DNA from: Eleginops maclovinus | Lineage: Eukaryota; Chordata; Actinopteri; Perciformes; Eleginopidae | Assembly (NCBI RefSeq): GCF_036324505.1 | Contig: NC_086370.1 | Coordinates: 3,033,453-3,097,452, forward strand | Direction of reading: 5' to 3' | DNA length: 64,000 nt | Part shown: piece after piece, positions 33,663-44,371 of the stretch | How positions within the stretch are numbered: the first letter of the stretch is position 1 | Layout: each line of letters starts with the position of its first letter | Notes under the pieces: model-generated | What the model was told of the DNA's origin: nothing | What the model saw: only the letters and a program-made list of their open reading frames with translations | Database searches by the model: none | Program-made: the position numbers and the translations under genes

Positions 33663-34685
33663 TTTATTACATTATCTTAAAGCTGAATGCAGCATTCAGC
33701 AAGTGCCTGTGTGGTTTAATTGCACTCAGTATGCAAACAGAACATCTTTATACTGTCTCCATTCTAGCTTACTCACCTTTGTCTTCTTTACCTTTATTGG
33801 TGTTTACCCTAGCTAGCTATCAATGGCCTTCTAGGAGTTCTACGCTCTACAAAAATAAAAATAGTAACAAACAAATATATTTTTTTTAAATGGAAAAAAA
33901 GTTACATTGCATCTGCTGTTCATATTGGACCTAGACATTGTTCTATTCTAGGCAGAACTAATCTAGTTCATCATGCAGGCACTGCTTCCTGACCCTGTGC
34001 ATTCTATTTTATTGTGGCCTACTGAAGATTCAAACCAAAATTTTACACTTCAATTGTTTTTTTGCCCTTTTTCATGGGGTAACCCCATTGGGTAACGCAG
34101 AGGAAAGGAGAATTCAAAATAAGATCTTATATTTGTCTTGCCTTTTTCTCATAGACAAAATAAGGTCAATTTAAGATCAATATGAGATTTGGACCATTTT
34201 CTTATTTCTTAAATTCGGCTCCTAAGAAATAGATTTCTCTTGTCTCAGCCCAATCCCAATTTAAGATCAGTTTGAGATCTTCAAATGCTCTTCTTGTTCT
34301 TACACTTTTCTCAATCGACAAGAAAAATTGATTGGCTTATACATTTCTCAAACTGGTCTTAGAATTGATCTATTCTTTTGCTCCTTATTTGTCCTAAGGC
34401 AGTGTATAGGAGAAAGAGGGCAGACTTCAGTAAGCTCTTAATAAGAGTTGATTTATTTCTTACAAGACAAAGAAAAGACGGTTGTAAACAGCAACATTTT
34501 CCTCTGGGAATGCCCCCGGATCCCCCTACAAAAATTGGATGCTGTAATTGCATCTCTTCTTCTCAAATTAAACAACGCCCTTGTTTACACCCTGTTTAGG
34601 AGAAGCAACATTTTTGTTGTTGCCCACCCAAATAGTCTAAATGCCCACCCAACGATGACATCCTAGTAACACCTCTGTCGGATGC

Positions 34686-35485
34686 TCGGGCAGAATCCAG
34701 ATCAGTCTTTCTGTTGACAGTTGTGGCTGCTGAGGCTTATTTCTATATTGTTTTGATATTTGTTACACCGAACCGATGGTAAAAACCAAATATTAATAAC
34801 GAACACAATATAAACTTTATTTTGAAATGGAAATTAACAAAAAAGGGATGGTTGGATGAGCTGCTCCGACTTTTTGACTCTCTTCCTCACTGACGGTGAA
34901 AAGTCCCACATTATACAATTAAAAAAAGAAGTAAAAATAATACTTGTGACGCTAAATGGCTTCCCAGTGCGTTTGAAAGTAACGCCAATAAGGGATCTTA
35001 ACTGACAACTCCAAGACCGGAAACACTGTTTTCAGGCTGCAAGAGTTGACGATAACTTGACATGGACGCTGGTCAATAAAAATGAATGGGAGACCGTTTG
35101 CTTGTCACATCCGGGTATTTCTCCATTTGTGGGCCCTGTTAACAATACCGTGTAACTCTCACGTTTTTAGGGGTCGAAAATTCTCATCTTCAGGTCTCCC
35201 AGCGTGGACCAACGTGACATGTTCACGTCTTGCCGTGAAACTGGGTTGGATTAGGCAGAAGTCAGAGGACAAGGATTAAGCAAGAAGGCTTGGCTAACTA
35301 CCTGTAGCGACTCCAGTGCTATAATTAGCTTCCCCTGCCTACTTTTTCAAACGTCAGGATCAGACCCAGCATGGATCCAGACAGGTGTCAGTGATTTAAA
35401 GCACATATCAGTGAAAACTAAAAAGCATGAACAAGAGACCACATGGAAAACCTCTGCGACTAACCATTTTGGGAAAGTAAACATA
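34686..35485. other. no recognised feature
   Basis: Unique-looking sequence between hAT A and the Tc1 element. No convincing exon. Confidence 0.45.
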
Positions 35486-37046
35486 CAGTGGGGCAAAAAA
35501 GTATTTAGTCAGCCACCAATTGTGCAAGTTCTCCCATTTAAAAAGATGAGAGAGGCCTGTAATTTTTATCATAGGTATACCTCAACTATGAGAGACAGAA
35601 TGAGAAAAAAAATCCAGGAAATCACATTGTAGGATTTTTAAAGAATTAATTTTCAAATGATTGTGGAAAATAAGTATTTGGTCAATAACAAAAGTTCATC
35701 TCAATACTTTGTTATATACCCTTTGTTGGCAATGACAGAGGTCAAACGTTTTCTGTAAGTCTTCACAAGGTTTTCACACACTGTTGCTGGTATTTTGGCC
35801 CATTCCTCCATGCAGATCTCCTCTAAAGCAGTGATGTTTTGGGGCTGTCGCTGGGCAACACAGACTTTCAACTCCCTCCAAAGATTTTCTATGGGGTTGA
35901 GATCTGGAGACTGGCTAGGCCACTCCAGGACCTTGAAATGCTTCTTACGAAGCCACTCCTTCGTTGCCCTGGCGGTGTGTTTGGGATCATTGTCATGCTG
36001 AAAGACCCAGCCACGCTTCATCTTCAGTGCTCTTGCTGATGGAAGGAGGTTTTCACTCAAAATCTCACGATACATGGCCCCATTCATTCTTTCCTTTACA
36101 CGGATCAGTCGTCCTGGTCCCTTTGCAGAAAAATAGCCCCGAAGCATGATGTTTCCACCCCCATGCTTCACAGTAGGTATGGTGTTCTTTGGATGCAACT
36201 CTGCATTCTTTCTCCTCCAAACACGACGAGTTGAGTTTTTACCAAAAAGTTCTATTTTGGTTTCATCTGACCATATGACATTCTCCCAATCCTCTTCTGG
36301 ATCATCCAAATGCCCTCTAGCAAACTTCAGACGGGCCTGGACATGTACTGGCTTAAGCAGGGGGACACGTCTGGAACTGCAGGATTTAAGTCCCTGGCGG
36401 CGTAGTGTGTTACTGATGGTAGCCTCTGTTACTTTGGTCCCAGCTCTCTGCAGGTCATTCACTAGGTCATTTTGACCCCACAGGGTGAGATCTTGGGTGG
36501 AGCCCCAGATCGAGGGAGATTAGCAGTGGTCTTGTATGTCTTCCATTTCCTAATAATTGCTCCAACAGTTGATTTCTTCACACCAAGCTGCTTACCTATT
36601 GCAGATTCAGTTTTCCCAGCCTGGTGCAGGTCTACAAATTAGTCTCTGGTCTCCTTTGACAGCTCTTTGGTCTTGGCCATAGTGGAGTTTGGAGTATGAC
36701 TGTTTGAGGTTGTGGACAGGTATCTTTTATACTGATAACGAGTTCAAAAAGGTGCCATTAATACAGGTAACGAGTGGAGGACAGAGGAGCCTCTTAAAGA
36801 AGAAGTTACAGGTCTGTGAGAGCCAGAAATCTTGCTTGTTTGTAGGTGACCAAATACTTATTTTACCGAGGAATTTACCAATTAATTCATTAAAAATCCT
36901 ACAATGTGATTTCCTGGATTTTTTTTTCTCATTCTGTCTCTCATAGTTGAGGTATACCTATGATAAAAATTACAGGCCTCTCTCATCTTTTTAAATGGGA
37001 GAACTTGCACAATTGGTGGCTGACTAAATACTTTTTTGCCCCACTG
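35486..37046 (-). mobile_element. Tc1 transposon with long terminal inverted repeats
   Basis: Both ends begin CAGTGGGGCAAAAAAGTATT, and the inverted repeats match almost perfectly for ~155 bases. TA flanks both sides (35,484-35,485 and 37,047-37,048). The length of 1561 bases and a single transposase gene are standard for Tc1. The high identity of the ends suggests a fairly recent insertion. Confidence 0.95.
35701..36680 (-). pseudogene. Tc1 transposase (DD34E type), inactivated near the N-terminus
   Basis: The gene starts MAKTKELSKETRD at 36,680 and hits a TAA at codon 14. It then continues [20 protein letters not shown] (helix-turn-helix) until a second frame break near 36,475. The remaining 253 codons (36,462-35,701) are open. 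They hold the catalytic triad: the first D in [13 protein letters not shown], the second in [18 protein letters not shown], and the E in [15 protein letters not shown]. The catalytic domain looks intact, but the DNA-binding domain cannot be translated with it in one frame. Confidence 0.9.
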
Positions 37047-37202
37047 TAGCTCTCCAACTCAATGAAAGCTACAGGATAAGGATCAGTAATCATAATCAGA
37101 CATCCCTCCCAGAGTCATGGAAAAATGTGCATCTCTCAAGACATGTTTTTACTTTGTGTATATGTTTGCTTAAATGTTGGTATAAACCCCCAGAGAAAGA
37201 TG

Positions 37203-37217
37203 CACCAGCCGCCACTG
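37203..37217. mobile_element. solitary hAT end (same type as hAT C)
   Basis: The plus strand reads caccagccgccactg, identical to the last 15 bases of hAT C. No matching left end was found nearby, so it is probably a truncated or rearranged copy into which the Tc1 may have inserted. Confidence 0.45.
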
Positions 37218-37231
37218 GGATCAGGCCAAGG

Positions 37232-37335
37232 TTCAAGGTTCAAAGATTTGAATTGTCATATGCGCAATAGCTACAGTGTGGTACTGTGCAATGAAAATAT
37301 TAGGTCCTGAGCTCCTCCAACAATGCAACATATGA
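37232..37335 (-). mobile_element. L2-like LINE 3' tail fragment
   Basis: The sequence aaggttcaaggttcaaagat, followed by gtcatatgcgcaa, caatgaaaat and gagctcctccaacaa, parallels the L2 3' UTR end at 38,786-38,900 in the same order. Only the tail is present, as in heavily 5'-truncated insertions. Confidence 0.7.
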
Positions 37336-37836
37336 TATATATAGGACTTAAGACCAAATTAAAATAAATCTAAAAATAGTGCAAAATGAAACAGAGGAGG
37401 ATAAATTAGAATAAAATAGAGCAGAATAAATACAATAAGCCAAATTATGCAGGGAAAGTTGAAAGTGACCAAGTAGATGCAGGAATGTAAGGTTAAATAT
37501 TGTACAGTGAAATCCAATTAAATACTGTTTGAAGTGATAACTATTAAAGGTGCCATACAAAGCATCTATCTGGTATTTTAAATTGTTCTCTGATGTCTAC
37601 AAAGAAGGTATATAACTTTGGTTGATCTAAAAAATGTCCAGATGCGGCTTTACAGGCCCATTTATAACCCTATGATTTGGTCCTAGAATGAAACAAGCTG
37701 CATTGCCTTATTTGGGCGCTCCTTTAAATAATTATGACGAGCTCTGCTCTGATTGGCTGGTTTACAAGGAGCAATCCATGGCTGCCTCAGAGCCCACAGA
37801 AGTAAGTGAAGTTCACGAAACTGTGAGAGATGAACC

Positions 37837-37949
37837 ATGGAGGCTATTGGCATCCAACCTTCCATGTTTGAGCCTTTATCGGGGGAGGAAACCGATGAAT
37901 TTGAAGAACAGCCAGTTGGTCGGAGATAGGAGATCAACGTTACGGAGTG
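37837..37949 (+). pseudogene. P2X7-tail-type (ballast-like) domain first exon
   Basis: ATG in a strong context (accATGg) starts MEAIGIQPSMFEPLSGEETD, then EFEEQPVGRR before an in-frame TAG (37,927-37,929). The exon continues EINVTEW up to a GTAAGT donor at 37,950. The IQP-x-x-FEP and N-x-x-EW motifs recall the cytoplasmic cysteine-rich domain shared by P2X7 and many multi-copy fish proteins, some linked to transposons. The cysteine-bearing exon is not visible downstream. Assignment is tentative. Confidence 0.4.
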
Positions 37950-38084
37950 GTAAGTGTTAGCGTTAGTGTTTCCAAATGTTGGGGCTGGAGTACCGTGTGT
38001 GACGTAACACACAGGGATTGTTGTAATTCGCCCGTTTTACCGCTGTGATCTGCATATTCATGATTTGCACGTGAGAGGAAACAA

Positions 38085-38560
38085 TGGTGTCACAGCGAGA
38101 CAGCTCCGGAGGACTCCAGGTGCTCTTTACTTTCCTCCGGAGCGGCCCCTCCGGCCTCCTGCCCGTCCTCCAGAGGGTTCCCATTGCGGCCTGCGTCTGC
38201 CTCCAGCCCGTCGGCTTCCAGCCCGTCGGCTTCCAGCCCATCGTCCAGAGGTGTCTTGCCATCCTCCAGCCCGTCCTACAGCCCTTCGTCCAGAGGCGTC
38301 TCGTCGTCCTCCAGTCCGTCCTACAGCCTGTCCTCCACAGGCGTCTTGCCGCCTTCCAGGCCGTCCTCCGGAGCCATCTCGCCGCATTCCAGGCCGTCCT
38401 CCAGAACTGTCTTGCCGTCCTCCGGAGCTATTCCACCATCCTCCAGGTCATCCTCCAGAGCTGTCTCGCCACCTTCCAGGCCGTCCTCCATGCTCTGTCT
38501 CATGCTCTGCCTTGCCCGCGGGTCGTCCGCCCGAGACGCACTCCTCGTCCTCTGTCTTGC
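38085..38560. repeat. GC-rich coding-like minisatellite (~27-36-bp units)
   Basis: Degenerate units built on ccgtcctccag(a/g)gc(t/c)gtct. Stops are absent in several frames on both strands, giving overlapping serine/proline- or arginine/glycine-rich frames. No start, splice context or family supports a protein. Confidence 0.8.
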
Positions 38561-38639
38561 CCCCAAACTCGCCTTTTGTTTGGACCCCTACCTGCCTCAC
38601 TTTGTTACTGCACTTGGGTCCTGTTTCCCCAACCTTGAC

Positions 38640-38755
38640 AAAAACAATAGGTTAAACGTATTACTATTGCTGTCAACTAACCTAATACAATTATATGGAA
38701 CCTGTTGACATAATACATTTAATTAAAGTCAGTGTTTAATTAATTTAGTGTAGGC
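38640..38755. repeat. dispersed repeat, copy B (partner at 21,849-22,012)
   Basis: Shares actattgctgtcaactaacc-like, atacaattatatggaacctg, ttgaca and tttaattaaagtcagtgttt blocks with copy A. Confidence 0.55.
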
Positions 38756-38785
38756 TTATTTGCAGGTTTATTTTGAGTTTTTATC

Positions 38786-40528
38786 TTTCAAGGTTTCAAG
38801 GTTTCAAGGTTTTATTGGTCATATGCACAGCAGATACAGCGTATATGTTGGCAATGAAAATCTTATGTCGCGTGCTCCTCCAACAACTCAACATGCATGG
38901 TGCAAAAGATAAATAAAGTAGTGCAAAAAGAGAGAAGAGTATTTACAATATTAACAATAAAGATTTGAGGATGTGAAATATATACATATGTGGAATACAT
39001 TGAAAGTATTTAAATACTTTACACTGTTGAATGAGGAGGTATGGACAGATGCATATATTATGTATAGCAGATGTATATGGCAGATATGTATAATATATAG
39101 ATATGTATACTATAAACAGATATGTATGGCAGATGTGTATAATATATATGTATGTGTGTACTATAAACAGATGTGAGTAGACATTCACACAGCTCAGGAG
39201 TTCAGTAGTCTTATAGCCTGTGGTATAAAACTGTCTCTGAGTCTGGTGGTCTTGGTCCGGATGCTGCGGTACCGTCTGCCAGACGGCAGCAGACAGAACA
39301 GATTGTTGCTGGGGTGATGGGGGTCCTTTAATATCCTACCGGCCTTCTTCCTACACCGCTGGGTGTAGAGGTCCTCCATGGATGGCAGCTCCGTCCTGGT
39401 GATGTGCTGAGCAGTTTTCACCACCCTCTGTAGAGTCTTACGGTTGAGGGCGGTGCAACTGCCATACCAGGCGGTGATGCAGCCAGTCAGGATACTCTCG
39501 ATGGTGCACCTGTAGAAGTTGCAGAGTATCCTGGAGTCCATGTTGAACTTCCGCAGCCTGCGGAGGAAGAAGAGCCGCTGTCGAGCCGTCTTCGATATCA
39601 CCCTGGTGTGATGTGTCCATGTCAGGTCCTCACTGATGTTTACCCCGAGGAACCTGAAGCTGCTGACTCTCTCCACAGGAGTCCCGTCGATGGTGATGGG
39701 TGTGTGTGCCTCTCTCTGCCTCTTCCTGTAGTCCACAATCAGCTCCTTTGTTTTGCTGACGTTGAGATGGAGGTTGTTGTCCTGGCACCAAGATGTCAGG
39801 GCTCTGACCTCCTCTCTGTACGCCGTCTCGTCGCCGTCTGTGATCAGGCCGATGACGGTCGTGTCGTCAGCAAACTTGATGATGGTGTTGGAGCTGTGTG
39901 TGGCCACGCAGTCGTGCGTGAACAGGGAGTAGAGGAGAGGGCTGAGCACACAACCCTGAGGGGCTCCGGTGTTGAGGGTCAAGGTGGAGGATGTGATGTT
40001 CCCCATCCGCACTGCCTGGGATCTGCCCGTCAGGAAGCTCATGATCCAGTCACAGAGGGCGCTGTTGAGCCCAAGGTCCCTGAGCTTAATGATGAGCTTG
40101 GAGGGCACAATGGTGTTGAATGCTGAACTGTAGTCAATGAACAGCATTCTCACATAAGTGTTCCTCTGGTCCAGGTGGGAGAGGGCAGTGTGGAGGGTGA
40201 GGGAGATGGCATCATCCGTGGACCTGTTTGCTCTGTAGGCAAACTGCAGGGGGTCCAGTGAGTCAGGGAGGGAGGAGGTGATAAAAGTTTTGACTAACCG
40301 CTCAAAGCACTTCATGATGATGGAGGTGAGTGCAACTGGGCGGTAGTCATTGAGGCAGATGGGTTTTGTCTTTTTGGGGACAGGGACAATGATGGACTCT
40401 TTAAAACATGTGGGGACTACAGACTGGAGCAGTGACCTATTGAAAATGTCTGTGAACACATCTGCCAGCTGAACTGCACACACCTTGAGAGCACGGCCAG
40501 GGATGCCATCAGGTCCTGGGGGGCCCGT
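38786..40528 (-). mobile_element. L2-like non-LTR retrotransposon, copy 2
   Basis: Runs on the minus strand from the gap edge (40,528) through the RT and C-terminal domain to a 3' UTR. It ends in tandem cttgaaac-type 8-mers (tttcaagg x3 on the plus strand at 38,786-38,811). Short tandem 3' repeats are characteristic of CR1/L2-clade LINEs. The 5' part is hidden in the gap. Confidence 0.85.
39194..40528 (-). CDS. L2-like ORF2, reverse transcriptase and C-terminal domain (partial)
   Basis: From 40,483 the frame is open for 429 codons to a TGA at the ORF end, and it extends back to the gap through [13 protein letters not shown] motifs in order are [32 protein letters not shown] (first catalytic D), [15 protein letters not shown], and [14 protein letters not shown] (the FADD box with the catalytic aspartates). 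The thumb/C-terminal region contains [14 protein letters not shown] and [20 protein letters not shown]. The last piece is the segment expanded as a minisatellite at 61.7-62.8 kb. It is almost identical to copy 1 over the shared clean region, indicating recent activity of this family. Confidence 0.88.
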   Translation of the reverse strand, partial: TGPPGPDGIPGRALKVCAVQLADVFTDIFNRSLLQSVVPTCFKESIIVPVPKKTKPICLNDYRPVALTSIIMKCFERLVKTFITSSLPDSLDPLQFAYRANRSTDDAISLTLHTALSHLDQRNTYVRMLFIDYSSAFNTIVPSKLIIKLRDLGLNSALCDWIMSFLTGRSQAVRMGNITSSTLTLNTGAPQGCVLSPLLYSLFTHDCVATHSSNTIIKFADDTTVIGLITDGDETAYREEVRALTSWCQDNNLHLNVSKTKELIVDYRKRQREAHTPITIDGTPVERVSSFRFLGVNISEDLTWTHHTRVISKTARQRLFFLRRLRKFNMDSRILCNFYRCTIESILTGCITAWYGSCTALNRKTLQRVVKTAQHITRTELPSMEDLYTQRCRKKAGRILKDPHHPSNNLFCLLPSGRRYRSIRTKTTRLRDSFIPQAIRLLNS

Positions 40529-41028
40529 NNNNNNNNNNNNNNNNNNNNNNNNNNNNNNNNNNNNNNNNNNNNNNNNNNNNNNNNNNNNNNNNNNNNNNNN
40601 NNNNNNNNNNNNNNNNNNNNNNNNNNNNNNNNNNNNNNNNNNNNNNNNNNNNNNNNNNNNNNNNNNNNNNNNNNNNNNNNNNNNNNNNNNNNNNNNNNNN
40701 NNNNNNNNNNNNNNNNNNNNNNNNNNNNNNNNNNNNNNNNNNNNNNNNNNNNNNNNNNNNNNNNNNNNNNNNNNNNNNNNNNNNNNNNNNNNNNNNNNNN
40801 NNNNNNNNNNNNNNNNNNNNNNNNNNNNNNNNNNNNNNNNNNNNNNNNNNNNNNNNNNNNNNNNNNNNNNNNNNNNNNNNNNNNNNNNNNNNNNNNNNNN
40901 NNNNNNNNNNNNNNNNNNNNNNNNNNNNNNNNNNNNNNNNNNNNNNNNNNNNNNNNNNNNNNNNNNNNNNNNNNNNNNNNNNNNNNNNNNNNNNNNNNNN
41001 NNNNNNNNNNNNNNNNNNNNNNNNNNNN
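40529..41028. other. assembly gap, 500 N
   Basis: Exactly 500 N. The left edge lies in L2 ORF2 and the right edge in a hAT transposase. It hides the 5' part of L2 copy 2, the 5' part of hAT F, and possibly the 5' part of Rex3. Confidence 1.
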
Positions 41029-41033
41029 GTTAA

Positions 41034-41564
41034 AATGGAGACAGTGAGCTGCGTAAGCTTTGCGAGCATTTTGAGCCACTTCTCACCATTAATGGCTGCA
41101 ATGTGGCAGAGGTGGAGAGGGAATGGTTAAAAGCCAAATATGATATTGTGCATCACCACAAGAGGGAGGCCTTCCTTGTGCTTTGGCAGAGGATGCTGAC
41201 GGAAAAGGAGAGCAAGTACCCCAACTTACTACATCTCGTCAGGATTGTCCTGGTATTCCCTGTTTCCACATCTCAAGTGGAGCGCCAGTTTTCCACAATG
41301 AAGCGTATCCAAGGAGACTGGTGCTTAAGGCTGAAGACTTCGACCATCGAGGATCTCCTTTTAATCAAATCCCAGGGCTGTGACCCTGTTGTATATGAGA
41401 GCGAGGAGGTAGTGGCAAGATGGTGGGCAGCTGGCCTCTTGAGAAAGAGACCAAACATTCAACCATATGGGCCAAGACTGAACTTCAACCCTGACCCACA
41501 GGAGGCTAGCCCTACTCCACTTACCTCCCTATGTCCATCCTCAAGTGATGATGAGTCAGATTAA
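41034..41564 (+). CDS. hAT transposase C-terminal portion, ZNF862-like
   Basis: Open from near the gap edge to TAA at 41,562-41,564. It contains DSELRKLCEHFEPLLTINGC and EREWLKAKYDIVHHHKREAF. The hAT dimerisation region follows: HLVRIVLVFPVSTSQVERQF, then STMKRIQGDWCLRLKTSTIE. The acidic tail ends SSSDDESD. V-S-x-x-x-V-E-R-x-F-S is the ZNF862/KIAA-type variant of the A-x-x-E-R-x-F-S signature. The catalytic N-terminal half is in the gap. A TAA at 41,031 right after the gap may be intronic or an edge error. Confidence 0.72.
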   Translation, partial: NGDSELRKLCEHFEPLLTINGCNVAEVEREWLKAKYDIVHHHKREAFLVLWQRMLTEKESKYPNLLHLVRIVLVFPVSTSQVERQFSTMKRIQGDWCLRLKTSTIEDLLLIKSQGCDPVVYESEEVVARWWAAGLLRKRPNIQPYGPRLNFNPDPQEASPTPLTSLCPSSSDDESD

Positions 41565-41742
41565 AGAAACTCTCTCTAATCCTAACCCTTGACCCTTGAA
41601 GGCTGTTTCTTCTGCTCTGAAATTAAATATATTTGTTACATATTAATAGAATTTTTTTTATTTGATTTGGATTTTTGAATGGGAGAAGTAGTAGATTGAA
41701 AACATACCAAACACTAATTATTCAAAGTACAGTATTTCAATT

Positions 41743-41879
41743 TCCATCCATCCATCCATCCATCCATCCATCCATCCATCCATCCATCCATACATCCATC
41801 CATCCATCCATACATACATACATACATACATACATACATACATACATACATACATACATACATACATACATCCATACAT
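41743..41879. repeat. (ATCC)n-(ATAC)n compound microsatellite
   Basis: Tandem catc units change to cata(c) units midway, with single units of the other type interspersed. It lies inside hAT F's 3' region. Confidence 0.97.
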
Positions 41880-42122
41880 ATACGGTAATACTCTAAAAGG
41901 AGGCAAAGGCCTATATGATATAATGTTTGACATTATTGATATTAAAAACGTGATTTGTTTTCCATGTCATTTGTGTGTTTTTCTTATTAGAAAGTGAAGT
42001 TATTTATTTGTAAGCTCCAAATCCTATTTTTTCCTTGGCCTTCGTGCCCTAAAAAAATGTGTGACACCAAAGGCCAAATGGCCTTGCCCCTAAAATGACG
42101 AAATTCCAAGCCTGCTCCTTAG

Positions 42123-43234
42123 TAAAGCAGCGGGTGTGGGAGAAGTTCGGAGAAGCCATGGAGAAGGACTTTCGGTCGGCACCAAAGTTGTTCTGGAAAA
42201 CCATCCGACACCTCAGGAGGGGGAAGCAGGGAACCATCCAAGCTGTGTACAGTAAGGATGGGACGCTGTTGACCTCAACTGATAGGGTGTTAGGGCGGTG
42301 GAAGGAACACTTTGAGGAACTCCTGAACCCGACAACTCTGCCCTCTATGTTAGAGGCGGAGCTGGAGTATGAAGGGGGATCAACTCCAATCTCACGGGGG
42401 GAAGTCACTGAGGTAGTTAAACAGCTCCACAGTGGCAAAGCCCCGGGGGTGGATGAGATCCGCCCAGAAATGCTGAAGGCTCTGGGTGTTGAGGGATTGT
42501 CATGGTTGACACGTCTCATCAACATTGCGTGGAAGTCGGAAACAGTACCGAAGGAGTGGCAGACCGGGGGGGTGGCTCCCCTTTTTAAAAAGGGGGATCA
42601 GAGGGTGTGTGCCAATTACAGAGGCATCACACTACTCAGCCTCCCCGGGAAAGTTTACTCTAAGGTGCTGGAAAGGAGGGTCCGACCGATTGTCGAACCC
42701 CAGATTGAGGAGGAACAATGCGGATTTCGTCCTGGTCGTGGAACGACGGACCAACTTTTTACTCTAGCAAGGATCCTGGAGGGGGCCTGTACCCTTATCT
42801 GGTCTACATGTGCTTTGTGGATTTGGAGAAGGCGTATGACCGGGTTCCCAGGGAGATACTGTGGGAGGTGCTGGGGGAGTATGGGGTGAGGGGTCTCTAC
42901 TCAGGGTCATCCAATCTCTGTACTCCCAAAGCGTCAGCTGTTACCGGTTCTATCGGGTTCTCGGTAGCACGTCGGACCGATTTCCAGTGAGGGTTGGCCT
43001 CCACCAGGGCCTCCTAGGGAGGTGTTCCAGGCACGTCCAGCTGAGAAGAGACCGAGGGGTAGACCTAGGACCAGGTGGAGGGATTATATCTCTTTGCTGG
43101 CCTGGGAGCGCCTTGGAATCCCCCAGTCAGAGCTGGCTGATGTGGCCAGGGAAAGAGAAGTTTGGGGCTCTCTGCTGGAGCTGTTACCTCCGTGACCCTG
43201 ACGGAAAAGCGGGAAAAGATGGATGGATGGATAA
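42123..43234 (+). mobile_element. Rex3-type RTE retrotransposon, 5' lost and internally deleted
   Basis: RT blocks are recognisable and the 3' tail is a GATG repeat (gatggatggatggat near 43,220), typical of Rex3. The sequence tggcagaccggggggg encodes the W-Q-T-G motif used as a Rex3 primer site. The 5' side is replaced by hAT F. An internal deletion joins VGLHQG to the C-terminal region. Confidence 0.85.

Positions 43235-43238
<4 letters not shown>
42123..43238 (+). pseudogene. Rex3 reverse transcriptase, broken
   Basis: Frame 1 (to 42,889) contains RVWEKFGEAMEKDFRSAPKL, GKAPGVDEIRPEMLKALGVE, then KEWQTGGVAPLFKKGDQRVC and NYRGITLLSLPGKVYSKVLE, and EEEQCGFRPGRGTTDQLFTL. Reading then shifts to other frames: MCFVDLEKAYDRVPREILWE at ~42,808 (catalytic D) and VGLHQG near 42,997. 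The YADD box is missing because of a deletion near 43,010. The remainder is a C-terminal remnant (PRGRPRTRW in smeared frame order). The ATG at 42,095 belongs to the hAT F end, not to Rex3. Confidence 0.85.

Positions 43239-44371
<1,133 letters not shown>

Larger units (their letters stand above)
29555..34677 (+). mobile_element. hAT element A, outer member of a three-layer nest
   Basis: The left terminus is CAGGGGCGTGTCTAAGG. The right terminus, inverted, is CAGAGGTGTTACTAGGATG. Flanking 8-mers are tcggctgc (29,547-29,554) and tcggatgc (34,678-34,685), a 7/8 target duplication. Subterminal gcccaccc motifs occur at both ends. Removing the inner insertion (30,163-32,194 plus one duplication) leaves ~3.1 kb, a typical hAT length. 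Confidence 0.75.
41029..42114 (+). mobile_element. hAT element F, 3' portion
   Basis: The right terminus at 42,114, inverted, reads CAGGCTTGGAATTTCGTC. The following 8 bases, ctccttag (42,115-42,122), should be one target-duplication copy; its partner would be in the gap. It contains the C-terminal half of a transposase. It is inserted directly against Rex3 sequence. Confidence 0.65.

Noticed and set aside
38065..38708. Serine/proline-rich proteins of 174-196 codons in three frames
   Set aside because: A stop-poor GC-rich minisatellite opens several frames at once; no evidence favours one.
40417..41079. Frames spanning the 40.5-41.0 kb gap
   Set aside because: Mostly N. Only the flanking LINE and hAT residues are real.
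41675..41933. HPSIHPSI and MYVCMYVC proteins
   Set aside because: Tetranucleotide microsatellite translation.
42095..42122. ATG at 42,095 as the start of the Rex3 protein
   Set aside because: These bases are the inverted terminus and target duplication of hAT F; Rex3 similarity begins after them.
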